Shown here piece after piece: positions 8,799-15,969 of a stretch of 64,000 nt of DNA. Position 1 is the first letter of the stretch. Each line of letters opens with the position of its first letter. The notes under the pieces are model-generated. The model searched no databases. It saw nothing but the letters and a program-made list of their open reading frames with translations, and had not been told where the DNA came from. The DNA comes from Pseudomonas sp. KU43P (lineage in GTDB: Bacteria; Pseudomonadota; Gammaproteobacteria; Pseudomonadales; Pseudomonadaceae): positions 2,701,501-2,765,500 of the forward strand of contig NZ_AP019365.1 of the NCBI RefSeq assembly GCF_033095865.1. Reading direction: 5' to 3'. Made by a program: the position numbers and the translations under genes.

Positions 8799-9917
8799 AT
8801 GCAAAGCGATATCTCGAAACTCAATGAATATCCGGTTGCCAATGGGCATGCCTGGTCATTGGCGGCCTATCGACACATGGCGCGAAAACGGCTGGCGCGT
8901 ACAGTGGACATCGATCTAAAGAGCCTGGCTGAAAGAACCTGGGATATTGCACCTGGCGAAACGACCGTTTCGCCCCCCGCCATCTACCTGCCCAACCAGT
9001 TGGAGCGGGTGACCGGCTGGGAGGCAAAGCGCTTTTTCCCCTACGTGCACCCGGCGCGCACCATGGAGGGCGGCATTCGCGCCGAGCAGGGGGCCACCCG
9101 GGGCTACCTGCTCAAGGACGTGTGGCTGATCGATGGCGCGCTGTACAAGGGCAACGCCAGCCACTGGCTGTCACTCAAGCCCAGTACCTTTCCACGTATC
9201 GCCATCGAGCATGAAATCGAGCGCGGCGCGGCCTATTGCACGCAGAACGGCAATACCTGGTTCGGCACCTGGCTGATGGAGGACTGCCCGACCTACGCCC
9301 TGGCTTGCAACGAAGGCGTACCAGTGACCACAGCGCCATCTGCCAGGTACCCATTGTTTACCCAGGGGCCGGCGTACGAGCAGTGGCTGGGCATGCAACC
9401 GTTGCGTTTGCGCAGTGCCTTCTTCCATGAGCTGGTGCTGTTCGATGACGTCAGCAACAACCGCAGCCGTCACCAGCGTTACCGAGCCATGGGCGACAAA
9501 CTGCTGTCGCACGTAGATGCAGCGCCGCATCCAGGCGTTTTCATTCTGCGGGGCAGCGACGGCGACTTGCGGTTGTTGCGCAACGAACTGGAAATCGCCG
9601 AACACCTGCGTAAGCACCGTGGTTTTCGCGTGATCAACCCGATGAAACTGGATGTGCCATCCATCGTTGCAGCCTGTGCGGGTGCCAGGACGGTGATCGG
9701 CGTGGAAGGCAGCCAGCTGGTGCATGGTGTCAACGTGCTGCGCTCGGGCGGCAATCTGCTGACGCTACAGCCCCCTAATCGCTTTGTCAGTTACTACAAG
9801 TACCTGACAGACCGTGATAATCAGCACTTCGGTTTTGTTGTCGGCACACCGCAAGGGGAGGGCTTTACCGTCGACCTCGACGAGGTGGAGCGCACCCTTG
9901 ATCTATTTCCGTCATAA
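8799..9917 (+). CDS. Glycosyltransferase family 61 (DUF563-like) protein
   Basis: A 372-residue protein with the C-terminal pattern of GT61/DUF563 enzymes: FRVINPMKLDVPSIVAAC, then TVIGVEGSQLVHGVNVLRSG and LLTLQPPNRF. In this family the conserved block around a glycine-rich loop and a histidine forms the nucleotide-sugar site. No signal peptide or membrane segment was seen. It lies 68 bases after the GNAT-like gene with a strong ribosome site (GTGGAGGCCGCTTC before the ATG), so the two are probably co-transcribed and may decorate the EPS repeat unit. The short gap contains a GC-rich hairpin just after the GNAT stop. The acceptor sugar cannot be predicted. Confidence 0.75.
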   Translation: MQSDISKLNEYPVANGHAWSLAAYRHMARKRLARTVDIDLKSLAERTWDIAPGETTVSPPAIYLPNQLERVTGWEAKRFFPYVHPARTMEGGIRAEQGATRGYLLKDVWLIDGALYKGNASHWLSLKPSTFPRIAIEHEIERGAAYCTQNGNTWFGTWLMEDCPTYALACNEGVPVTTAPSARYPLFTQGPAYEQWLGMQPLRLRSAFFHELVLFDDVSNNRSRHQRYRAMGDKLLSHVDAAPHPGVFILRGSDGDLRLLRNELEIAEHLRKHRGFRVINPMKLDVPSIVAACAGARTVIGVEGSQLVHGVNVLRSGGNLLTLQPPNRFVSYYKYLTDRDNQHFGFVVGTPQGEGFTVDLDEVERTLDLFPS

Positions 9918-10253
9918 AACAGTTGGTAAACACAATGATTCGCACTTGTTCTCGCCGATGTAACACTTGAACGCTGTCAGAATATTGCCTTCGCACTGCG
10001 CGGGGGGCCGCCGGGATTGTCGGGTAGAACCCACAATATCGCGCAATTTCAATAGCTTGTTATCAAGCCGAGCAAGGCGGGTTTCCTTGCATTTTCTGCA
10101 TGGCGATAAATTGACAAGGGCAGGGCTGGTCGATTGATTTTTATTATGGTGTCGGATCATTGACGTAATATCATTGTGCCCATAAGCTCCAATCACCAGC
10201 AGTAAAAACTCCATTCAAACCAACGGTAACTGTCCTCTTTCCAGGAGGGGAAC
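9918..10253. other. Intergenic region with no convincing long gene
   Basis: This 336-base stretch separates the GT61 gene from the microprotein gene. It is AT-rich in its second half. An open frame exists on the minus strand (9912-10214), but it has no ribosome site, overlaps the GT61 end and has an unlikely composition. The region probably holds the promoter of the microprotein gene; a TTGACG at 10160 lacks a good -10 partner. No terminator with a T-run is evident after the GT61 stop. Confidence 0.4.
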
Positions 10254-10430
10254 ATGCGCTCGACTCTGTTCATCAAATCGATTTTCTTGTTGGTGTTATT
10301 GAGCGGTGCGGCACGAGCAGCTGATTCTTATATGAACCAGACGAATATTGTTCCTTTGGCAACGGCAGGTTGGCTATTTGCATTTGCAGTGATTGGCTTC
10401 GTGGCGGTCGCCAATAGAAAAAAGATTTGA
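10254..10430 (+). CDS. 58-residue secreted microprotein with PEP-CTERM-like (VPL...WLF) sorting tail
   Basis: The reading frame starts at an ATG preceded by a perfect ribosome site (CCAGGAGGGGAAC). The product has a Sec signal peptide (MRSTLFIKSIFLLVLLSGAA, then RA, cleaving before ADSY). A mature segment of about ten residues (ADSYMNQTNI) follows. The tail begins VPLATAGWLF, continues with a hydrophobic helix and ends NRKKI. That three-part tail (VPx motif, transmembrane helix, basic end) is the hallmark of PEP-CTERM and VPLPA-CTERM sorting signals recognised by exosortases. It sits directly upstream of an export module that resembles those of XrtA/exosortase EPS loci. No exosortase is encoded in the window. 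The function is unknown; candidates are an EPS-associated anchor or a matrix microprotein. Confidence 0.75.
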   Translation: MRSTLFIKSIFLLVLLSGAARAADSYMNQTNIVPLATAGWLFAFAVIGFVAVANRKKI

Positions 10431-10533
10431 AAGGTAAGCGGTTCTAAATATTGAACATTTATTTGACTTTACCGCGACGCCAGCAACTTGACGCTACCAC
10501 ATGGACATTTGCGCTTTCATTGTTGGCCGTCGC

Positions 10534-10561
10534 TTGTCAATTTTCCAGCCATTGCTATATT
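10534..10561 (+). promoter_or_regulatory. Candidate sigma-70 promoter of the EPS export operon
   Basis: TTGTCA at 10534-10539 and TATATT at 10556-10561 are separated by 16 bases, a fair match to a sigma-70 promoter. It lies about 180 bases before the wza-like gene. Confidence 0.4.
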
Positions 10562-10730
10562 CCACTAGCCAGCGCCTCGAGGGCGAGTGGCAGCAGGGCA
10601 GGCAAAGCGGCATCGCGGTAAAGGGCCTCCAGGATTGCGAGGCCAGCGCAGCGGGTTTTGGGCTGCGTCGTGGAGCGAGAGGTTTGCTGTTGTTCTCATT
10701 CAGTGCTCTTAACCTGGGCCGATCCGGCCG

Positions 10731-10742
10731 GAGGGATCCCTC
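10731..10742 (+). promoter_or_regulatory. Palindromic ribosome-binding site (GAGGGATCCCTC) before the wza-like gene
   Basis: GAGGGATCCCTC is a perfect 12-base palindrome touching the ATG at 10743, and it contains the Shine-Dalgarno bases GAGG. In RNA it can fold as GAGG/CCTC with a GATC loop. The AGGGA core also fits the ANGGA pattern bound by RsmA/RsmE proteins, which control EPS in pseudomonads. Regulation here is an inference. Confidence 0.4.
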
Positions 10743-11300
10743 ATGGCGCGTTTGCTGATTTCCATGGTCTGCGTTCTGTGCGCCTGGTCTAGCGCCAGCG
10801 TTGCCGATGACAGAGGTTGGTCGTACCCGCTCAGCCCCGGCGACAAGATATTGATTTCAGTTTGGCAGGAAGACACCCTGCGTCAGGAAACCGTCGTACT
10901 CCCCGACGGCAGCATCACCTTCCCCTTGGCTGGCCGCATCGAAGTGGCGGGCCTGGATGTCACTGCGGTGGCCAAGAAAGTCACCGACGGCCTTAAACCC
11001 TACCTTGCTAACCCCAATGTCAGCGTCGTGGTCACTGGCACGGCAGGCAACCTTGTCTACGTTCAAGGCAAGGTGATCAAGCCCGGCCCGGTACCGATGG
11101 CAGGCCCTACGGCGGTGCTTCAAGCCTTGAGCATGTCGGGTGGAATGGACAAATTCGCCGACGAAAGTGCCATCAAGGTGATCCGTGGCAGCGGCCCTGC
11201 ACAAAAGGTATTGCCGGTGCGCTACAAGGATCTGGTTTCTGGGCGTGATATGTCCACCAACTTCCAACTTCAGGCTGGCGACACGCTGGTCGTACCTTGA
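10743..11300 (+). CDS. Wza-like polysaccharide export protein (single poly-export plus SLBB)
   Basis: A 185-residue periplasmic or outer-membrane export protein. A signal peptide (cleaving near SASVA-DD) is followed by the poly-export domain (YPLSPGDKILISVW, LPDGSITFPLAG) and one SLBB-type domain (VYVQGKVIKPGPVPM, ALSMSGGMDKFADES). It ends FQLQAGDTLVVP, a classic family terminus. It is much shorter than E. coli Wza (about 380 residues) and has no lipobox cysteine, so it lacks the C-terminal helix that spans the outer membrane. The beta-barrel encoded next may provide that passage. Short proteins of this type are typical of XrtA/PEP-CTERM EPS loci. First gene of a four-gene export module. Confidence 0.88.
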   Translation: MARLLISMVCVLCAWSSASVADDRGWSYPLSPGDKILISVWQEDTLRQETVVLPDGSITFPLAGRIEVAGLDVTAVAKKVTDGLKPYLANPNVSVVVTGTAGNLVYVQGKVIKPGPVPMAGPTAVLQALSMSGGMDKFADESAIKVIRGSGPAQKVLPVRYKDLVSGRDMSTNFQLQAGDTLVVP

Positions 11301-11325
11301 CTCTCCTAACAAATAAGAATTACTA

Positions 11326-12441
11326 GTGCCTATTTTTAGACCAAAGCGTTTGGCGACGGCAATCATGATGATGCCGTTCGCGGGGGTGGTTAGTGCCGCC
11401 AATTGGCAGTCCTCAGTTGTGGTGCCCACGACTGTCGAGTACGACAGTAACCCATTACTCCTGACGTCCAAGGAGAAAGGTGTGACGCGTACCATCATTG
11501 CGCCCGACTATAACCTGATCGGTCAATTCGACCGAGACCAGTTACGCCTGGGCCTGGGGATGAACCTGCTGCGCTCGTCCGACCGTTCGGTGGTCGATGA
11601 CCGCGAAGACCCCAACCTGAGCCTGGGCTGGCAGCGCGAGACCGAAACCGGCGGTTTCGGCCTGCTGGCGCAGTACAACGAAAGCTCTACGTTGTCTGGC
11701 ACGGTGCTCGATACCGGCGTTGTCACCACCGACGGCACGCAGAAGATGTCCTCGCTGACGGCCAACTGGAGCAGCGCGGTGACCGAGCGCAGCACCTTGG
11801 CCAACGAACTGCGTTACAACCATGCCCGTTATGACATCGATACGCTGACCGGCTACGACGAATACTCCAACTACCTGACCTGGACCTACGCCTGGAGCGA
11901 ACGCACCGACCTCATCACCGGGTTCGAGGCTCGTCGTTACGAGCCCCAGGACACCACCACCGCCATTGCCACCAACAGCTACGTGCCGAGCATCGGCATC
12001 AAGCACCAGTTCTCCGAACGTCTCGAAGGCGCCATGCATGTGGGCGTCAATGAAACCACCGGCTCCGGTGGTGGGCGGCGCGGTGAAGGGGGCATGTCGC
12101 TGTTCTACCGTGGACCGCGTGCGGAGATGAGCCTGAGCGCCGAGCGCAGCACCGTTGCCAGCGCCGAAGGCGGTTTCGCCGAGCTGGACATGGTGCGTGG
12201 CGGCTGGAGCTACCTGCTCACCGAAAGAAACCGGGTGGGTCTGGAAGCGTCCTGGCAGGACGCCAAGGGGCAGACACCGAACACCTTGCAGACCTACAGC
12301 GCCTGGGCCAGTCACGAGTTCTCGCGGGCTTGGGACATGCGTTTTTCGTTGATGTACAAGGAGCGTCAGCAAGATGGTTTGCCAGATGCTGAAGCGACGA
12401 TCGTAGGACTGACGCTGACGTACCGATACCCCGACATCTGA
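11326..12441 (+). CDS. Outer-membrane beta-barrel protein of the EPS export module
   Basis: A 371-residue protein starting at GTG (11326), with a signal peptide (MPIFRPKRLATAIMMMPFAG, cleaving after VVSA). The mature part is made of alternating strands rich in aromatic residues at strand ends (LNYLTWTYAW-like patterns, YRGPRAEMSLS, SYLLTERNRVGLEASW) and ends in a barrel-type strand TLTYRYPDI. Its length and position between the Wza-like and Wzz-like genes resemble the outer-membrane proteins associated with PEP-CTERM EPS loci. It probably forms the outer-membrane channel for the polymer. No enzyme motif was seen. It follows the wza-like gene by 25 bases, so the two are co-transcribed. Confidence 0.75.
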   Translation: MPIFRPKRLATAIMMMPFAGVVSAANWQSSVVVPTTVEYDSNPLLLTSKEKGVTRTIIAPDYNLIGQFDRDQLRLGLGMNLLRSSDRSVVDDREDPNLSLGWQRETETGGFGLLAQYNESSTLSGTVLDTGVVTTDGTQKMSSLTANWSSAVTERSTLANELRYNHARYDIDTLTGYDEYSNYLTWTYAWSERTDLITGFEARRYEPQDTTTAIATNSYVPSIGIKHQFSERLEGAMHVGVNETTGSGGGRRGEGGMSLFYRGPRAEMSLSAERSTVASAEGGFAELDMVRGGWSYLLTERNRVGLEASWQDAKGQTPNTLQTYSAWASHEFSRAWDMRFSLMYKERQQDGLPDAEATIVGLTLTYRYPDI

Positions 12442-12462
12442 CTTTCGCACGGGTGGCCACTT

Positions 12463-14031
12463 ATGAACTCCGAGTACGAGCTGTCGATCAAAGATTACAT
12501 CGCCATCATCAAGGACCGCGCCTTGCTGCTGGGTGTGAGTATAGTCGTCGTACTGGCAGCGACCGTAGGCGTCGCGCTCAGTGTGCCACCCATCTACCAG
12601 GCCACCGGCACCATCCTGGTAGAGTCGCAACAGATCTCGCCCGACCTGGTCTCGGCGGGCAACAACAGTTTTGCCGATGAGCGTATCGAAGTCATTCGCC
12701 AGCGCGTGATGACCCGCGAGAACCTGATGCGCATCATCGACAAGTACAGCTTGTTCGCCGACAAGGGCCGCCAGTTCAGCGAAACCGACAAGGTCGAGCA
12801 GATGCGCAATGCCATTGTCGTGGCCACCCTCAGCACCTTCATCAAGGGGCGCGGCGAGGCCACCGTGGCATTCACCGTGTCATACGAGGACAAGAAGCCC
12901 GAGGTCGCCAAGGAAGTGGCGGACGAACTGGTGAACCTGTTCCTCAACGAAAACATCAAGCAGCGCACCGAGCGCGCAACCGAAACCACCGAATTCCTGT
13001 CCCAGGAAGCCAACAAACTGGGCGCCGAACTGGCCGACCTGGAAAACCAGCTCGCCGACTTCAAGCAGGCCCACGCCAATGCCTTGCCGGAAAACCAGCA
13101 GCTGCGCATGAGCATGCTGTCGCGCTCGGAGCTTGAGTTCCGCGAAGTCGACCGCGACTACAAGTCGGCCCAGGAAGAGCTGCGTTACCTGGAGCTGGAA
13201 CTCTCGGCTGCCAATGCCGGGGTTAGCACCCAGGCTGCCAATGGCCGCTCGGCGACAGCGGACCAGCCGCAAGACCTGGCCAGCCTCAAGGCCGAGTACG
13301 CCCGGCTGCTGAGCCGTTACACGCGAGCCCACCCGGACGTGCAGGCAATCAAGCGCAAGATCGATGCGCTCCAGGCTTCGGGTGAAAAAGGCATCGCCGC
13401 CGCCGCAACGATGAACCTCGATGCCGCCCGGGTGCGCACCAAGATGGCGGCGGCGCAGTCGCGCATCGCCTCGCTGGCGGAACAGAAGCGCCAGCTCACC
13501 ACCAAGATGGAGGGCTACGAGGCGGATATCCTCGAAGCGCCGCAAGTCGAGCGTGGCCTGATTACCCTGATGCGCGACCACGACAACGCACGCAAGAAGT
13601 ACGAAGAAATCCGCAACAAGGAAATGGGCGCGAAGATTACCGAAAGCCTGGAGCAGGAAAACAAGGCCGAGCGCTTCGTGCTGCTGGAGCCGCCGCTGAT
13701 GCCGGAAAAACCGGTCAAACCCAACCGCAAGAAAATCGTCGCCCTGGGCCTGGTATTGGCTCCGGCGGTGGGCGGTGGCTTGGTCATGTTGCTGGAGATG
13801 CTCAACCAGCGCGTACGGGGCGTGGGTGCCCTGGAAAGCGTGCTGGGCAAGCGTGTGCTGGTGGCTGTGCCCTACATCGCTACCCAGGCCGACAGGGCCC
13901 GCCGGCGAAAATGGCTAATGCTGCTGATCGTCGCCGCCTTGGTCCTGGTGGCTATGCTGATGGTGGTCGTCCATGTGTTCTACATGCCTTTGGACGTCCT
14001 GCTGTTTAAAGCTATGGCTCGGTTTGAATAG
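12463..14031 (+). CDS. Wzz/GNVR chain-length determinant (polysaccharide co-polymerase)
   Basis: A 522-residue inner-membrane protein. An N-terminal Wzz domain with a first membrane helix (about residues 25-45) is followed by a long periplasmic coiled-coil region (about 170-410, many heptads of A/L/E/Q). A GNVR-type segment (KPVKPNRKKIVALGLVLAP, about 410-430) enters the second helix, and a further hydrophobic segment lies near the C-terminus (LMLLIVAALVLVAMLMVVVH). No kinase domain is fused; that activity is on the next gene. Wzz proteins set polymer length and couple synthesis to export. The end of the soluble part, GALESVLGKRVLVAVPYI, resembles chain-length proteins of XrtA-type loci. The next gene starts 12 bases downstream. 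Confidence 0.9.
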   Translation: MNSEYELSIKDYIAIIKDRALLLGVSIVVVLAATVGVALSVPPIYQATGTILVESQQISPDLVSAGNNSFADERIEVIRQRVMTRENLMRIIDKYSLFADKGRQFSETDKVEQMRNAIVVATLSTFIKGRGEATVAFTVSYEDKKPEVAKEVADELVNLFLNENIKQRTERATETTEFLSQEANKLGAELADLENQLADFKQAHANALPENQQLRMSMLSRSELEFREVDRDYKSAQEELRYLELELSAANAGVSTQAANGRSATADQPQDLASLKAEYARLLSRYTRAHPDVQAIKRKIDALQASGEKGIAAAATMNLDAARVRTKMAAAQSRIASLAEQKRQLTTKMEGYEADILEAPQVERGLITLMRDHDNARKKYEEIRNKEMGAKITESLEQENKAERFVLLEPPLMPEKPVKPNRKKIVALGLVLAPAVGGGLVMLLEMLNQRVRGVGALESVLGKRVLVAVPYIATQADRARRRKWLMLLIVAALVLVAMLMVVVHVFYMPLDVLLFKAMARFE

Positions 14032-14042
14032 GGAATGCAGCG

Positions 14043-14849
14043 ATGGACAGAATTACGCCGGCTATTGGAAAGAACCTCCACCAGATCACCCCCACGCCCG
14101 TAGAAACACCGAAAGCGCCGTTGTTGGCAGAGCGGTCCGTCCTTCCGGGCGAGTTCGATTACGTGCGCACCAAAGTGGCCCCGCTGCGTGCGGAGCACCT
14201 GGAGCGCAACCGAATTGTGTCGTTCAACAAGAATTCGAACATGAGCGGCGCCATCGACCTGTTGCGCACGCAAGTGCTCAAGGCCATGGACGAAAATGGT
14301 TGGCGCACGCTCGGGATCACCTCGCCGACTCCCGAGGCCGGCAAGACGGTGCTCGCGGTGAACCTGGCCATGAGCATTGCCCACCACTCCACCAAGACCG
14401 CTTTGCTGGTGGACTTCGATCTGCGTCGGCCGCGGGTCGGCAGCACCCTCGGCTTGCCGATGGACAAGGCGCTCAATGATGTGCTCAGCGGCAAGGCGTG
14501 GCTGGAAGAAGCGCTGGTCAACCCGACACTGCCACGCTTCGTGGTGCTGCCGACCCGCGAACCGGTCCCGATGTCTACCGAGATGTTGTCCTCGCCCAAA
14601 GTCGACGACATGATCACCGAACTGCGCGATCGCTACGAGTCACGGATCTGCATTTTCGACCTGCCGCCGTTGCTCAGCTCCGACGATGCGATGACGGTGC
14701 TGCCGAAGCTCGATTGCGTGTTGCTGGTGGTGGCCAACGGCATGAACAGCAAGAAGGACATCGAGGATTGCCTGTATCACCTGGCCAACGCGAACCTGGT
14801 CGGGGCGGTGCTGAACAAGGCGGATGAACAGCCGCGGGCTTATTACTGA
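14043..14849 (+). CDS. CpsD/CapB-type tyrosine autokinase-like ATPase
   Basis: A 268-residue cytosolic ParA/MinD-fold ATPase that would partner the Wzz-like protein. Walker A reads TSPTPEAGKTVLAVNLA, Walker A' ALLVDFDLRRPR and Walker B ICIFDLPPLL, the standard bacterial tyrosine-kinase set. The P-loop has PEAGKT instead of the more common PGEGKS. A basic, proline-rich N-terminal extension of about 60 residues precedes the domain. The usual C-terminal tyrosine cluster is reduced to two residues (the end reads RAYY). It is the last gene of the export module, followed by a strong hairpin. It probably regulates polymerisation through its ATPase cycle. Confidence 0.87.
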   Translation: MDRITPAIGKNLHQITPTPVETPKAPLLAERSVLPGEFDYVRTKVAPLRAEHLERNRIVSFNKNSNMSGAIDLLRTQVLKAMDENGWRTLGITSPTPEAGKTVLAVNLAMSIAHHSTKTALLVDFDLRRPRVGSTLGLPMDKALNDVLSGKAWLEEALVNPTLPRFVVLPTREPVPMSTEMLSSPKVDDMITELRDRYESRICIFDLPPLLSSDDAMTVLPKLDCVLLVVANGMNSKKDIEDCLYHLANANLVGAVLNKADEQPRAYY

Positions 14850-14862
14850 GCCAAGACCTCGG

Positions 14863-14912
14863 GTGCTGTCGAGATCGAGCGTCGCGCAGGCGGCGCTCGA
14901 TCTCGACAGCAC
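14863..14912. terminator. Long hairpin between the convergent kinase and galE genes
   Basis: GTGCTGTCGAGATCGAGCG pairs with the inverted copy ending at 14912, giving a stem of nearly 20 bases with a short GC-rich centre. An A-run at 14928-14935 is the T-run for minus-strand transcripts. It lies between the stops of the kinase (14849) and galE (14941), so it can end transcription from both sides. The GAGATCGAGCG arm is shared with the long inverted repeat at 37141-37316. Confidence 0.7.
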
Positions 14913-14940
14913 CACAACAATCCAGGCAAAAAAAAGCCGC

Positions 14941-15903
14941 TCACCGCCAAGGATACTTCCGCTCCCAATTCCAGGCGTGACCGACGATTTCCTCCAGCCC
15001 TGCAAACCGCGGCTGCCAACCCAGCACCTTTTTAGCCCGCTGCGCGTCCGCCACCAAGGTCGCCGGGTCGCCTTCACGACGCGAGGTTTCTATCACCTGG
15101 ATCGGCCGCCCGGTGACAGCCCGCGCCGCATCGATCACCTCCTGCACCGAAAAGCCCAGCCCGTTGCCAAGGTTGAACGACGCGCTGGCACCACCCTGCA
15201 GCAGATACTCCACCGCCAGCGCATGGGCCGACGCCAGGTCGGCGACGTGCACGTAGTCGCGGATGCAGGTGCCGTCCGGTGTGTCGTAGTCATGGCCGAA
15301 CACCGTGACTGCCGCACGCCGCCCCGAGGCAGCCTGCAGGATCAACGGAATCAGGTGGGTCTCCGGCTCGTGGCACTCACCCAGCAAACCTTCCGGGTCG
15401 GCCCCTGCGGCATTGAAGTAGCGCAGGCGCACCGACTTCAGGCCATAGGCACGGTCGAAATCTTCGAGTATCTGCTCGACCATCCACTTGCTGCGCCCAT
15501 AGGGGTTGATCGGTGCCTTGGGGTGCTGCTCATCGATGGGCACATACTGCGGGTCGCCATAGACGGCGGCGGTGGACGAGAAGACCAGATGCTTGATGTC
15601 GGCCCGCACCATGGCTTCGAGCAAGGTAAGGGTGGCCGCTACATTGTTCTGGTAATACTTGCCAGGGTCGCTGACCGACTCGCCCACCTGGATGTGGGAG
15701 GCGAAGTGGAACACAGCGTCGAAGTGGTAGTCGGCGAACAGCCTGTCGAGGGCGCGGGCATCGGCGATGTCCAGCTCGACCCATTCGATGTCGGGCGCCG
15801 TGGCCACGGTGTCGGCAACCACCACCTCGTGCCCATCGCTCAACAGGTGCTTGACCATGTGTGAACCGATATAACCTGCACCGCCGACAACCAAGTACTT
15901 CAT
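14941..15903 (-). CDS. galE: UDP-glucose 4-epimerase GalE
   Basis: A 320-residue short-chain dehydrogenase-fold epimerase that interconverts UDP-glucose and UDP-galactose, supplying precursor for the EPS. The N-terminal NAD loop reads GGAGYIGSH, the catalytic serine/threonine segment SSTAAVYG and the tyrosine-lysine pair YGRSK. Other GalE hallmarks follow (RYFNAAGAD, GTCIRDYVHVADLA). The length is slightly under the E. coli enzyme (338). It is the last gene of a minus-strand unit with the polymerase and glycoside hydrolase genes, 66 bases after the hydrolase stop. Confidence 0.93.
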   Translation of the reverse strand: MKYLVVGGAGYIGSHMVKHLLSDGHEVVVADTVATAPDIEWVELDIADARALDRLFADYHFDAVFHFASHIQVGESVSDPGKYYQNNVAATLTLLEAMVRADIKHLVFSSTAAVYGDPQYVPIDEQHPKAPINPYGRSKWMVEQILEDFDRAYGLKSVRLRYFNAAGADPEGLLGECHEPETHLIPLILQAASGRRAAVTVFGHDYDTPDGTCIRDYVHVADLASAHALAVEYLLQGGASASFNLGNGLGFSVQEVIDAARAVTGRPIQVIETSRREGDPATLVADAQRAKKVLGWQPRFAGLEEIVGHAWNWERKYPWR

Positions 15904-15969
15904 CCAATCCTCCTGGAACAGACGCAGCGTCGAATGCCTGGATTACAGGTCTGAATTGACTCTAGATGG

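Larger units (their letters stand above)
10431..10742. other. Leader region upstream of the EPS export operon
   Basis: This 312-base gap holds a candidate promoter (10534-10561) and ends in a palindrome covering the ribosome site of the next gene. A short open frame at 10501-10758 has no ribosome site and an unlikely composition and is not called. A leader of about 175 bases between promoter and start codon leaves room for post-transcriptional control. Confidence 0.4.

Noticed and set aside
10111..10147. TTGACA ... TATTAT as a promoter for the microprotein
   Set aside because: The spacer would be 25 bases, too long for sigma-70.
9912..10214. Minus-strand open frame of 100 codons between GT61 and the microprotein gene
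   Set aside because: No ribosome site, unlikely composition, overlaps the end of the GT61 gene, and lies in what should be a promoter region.
10501..10758. Plus-strand open frame of 85 codons in the leader of the wza-like gene
   Set aside because: No ribosome site, arginine-rich shadow-like composition, and it overlaps the start of the real export gene in another frame.
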